A stretch of DNA of 10,034 nt from Pseudomonadota bacterium (lineage in GTDB: Bacteria; Myxococcota_A; Polyangia; Polyangiales; Ga0077539), in NCBI GenBank assembly GCA_023428035.1, contig JAEYZO010000231.1:1-10034 (forward strand), written 5' to 3'. The notes beneath the pieces are model-generated. The model was not told where the DNA came from, made no database searches, and saw only the letters and a list, made by a program, of their open reading frames with translations. Shown here piece after piece: positions 9,874-10,034 of this stretch (within the stretch, counting starts at the first letter, position 1; every line of letters starts with the position of its first letter). The position numbers and the translations under genes were made by a program.

Positions 9874-9940
9874 GGGCCAGTGCGGCGCGTGCCGGGCATT
9901 CGCGCACCGCTCTCCGCGCGGATCGAGTGAAGAGAGAGCG

Positions 9941-10034
9941 CTACCCGCGCACGACCTTGATCGAGAACATGGGGTTCTGCGTCGCGCCGTAGATGCGGAC
10001 CCACAGCGGCAGGAGCATCTCCGTGCCGCGCGCG
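9941..10034 (-). CDS. C-terminus of an unrecognised gene, cut by window end
   Basis: The minus strand entering from the right edge reads ARGTEMLLPLW, then VRIYGATQNPMF, then SIKVVRG, and stops at TAG 9943-9941. The codons are nearly all G/C-ending and the composition is that of a folded protein (aromatic and aliphatic residues alternate as in beta strands). Only 30 residues are visible, so no family can be named. It lies on the opposite strand to the preceding genes, 67 bases upstream of the short ORF ending at 9724, and could share a transcript with it. Confidence 0.6.
   Translation of the reverse strand, partial: ARGTEMLLPLWVRIYGATQNPMFSIKVVRG

Noticed and set aside
9685..9930. Plus-strand 81-aa frame after the flavoprotein gene
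   Set aside because: Gly/Arg/Pro-rich composition and poorer third positions than the minus-strand frame over the same bases.

Overview
The window is very GC-rich DNA with coding frames whose third codon positions are almost all G or C. It encodes lipoproteins with Asp/Ala-rich linkers, and a broken gene resembles the MerR-type/TPR regulators common in myxobacteria. Together these suggest a large-genome Myxococcota (delta-proteobacterial, Polyangiales-like) chromosome; this is an inference from composition and gene style, with no marker gene to prove it.

Left part (1-2432). The edge carries three 21-bp tandem units, each an ATCACC-N3-GGTGAT palindrome. A doubtful small minus-strand ORF follows. 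Two plus-strand genes for secreted lipoproteins of unknown function come next (256-1056 and 1201-1827). Directly after the second lies a collapsed gene (about 1831-2181). It joins the tail of a MerR-like DNA-binding domain to the last TPR of what was probably a longer regulator, with the middle missing. Two very short ORFs, tightly spaced with each other and with the next gene, lead into the central block.

Central and right part (2433-9621). Four plus-strand genes follow: a SulP-family anion transporter with a STAS domain, an alpha/beta hydrolase overlapping it by four bases, a full-length pyruvate:ferredoxin/flavodoxin oxidoreductase (nifJ type), and a DHODH-like flavoprotein starting one base after the nifJ stop. 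A 193-nt gap with a strong hairpin separates the first pair from the second. All TPP-binding residues and cluster cysteines of the oxidoreductase are present. The DHODH-like protein lacks the Cys used by class 1 dihydroorotate dehydrogenases, so it is probably not a pyrimidine enzyme and may serve the oxidoreductase.

Right edge (9622-10034). The coding direction appears to flip. The C-terminus of an unrecognised minus-strand gene enters from the right (stop at 9941-9943), and a short minus-strand reading frame with strongly coding-like third positions sits at 9724-9873.

Overall this is mostly ordinary metabolic and transport DNA. The points worth a second look are the palindrome array, the collapsed regulator, the chain of tiny ORFs before sulP, the hairpin before nifJ, and the nifJ/DHODH-like pair with its altered active site.
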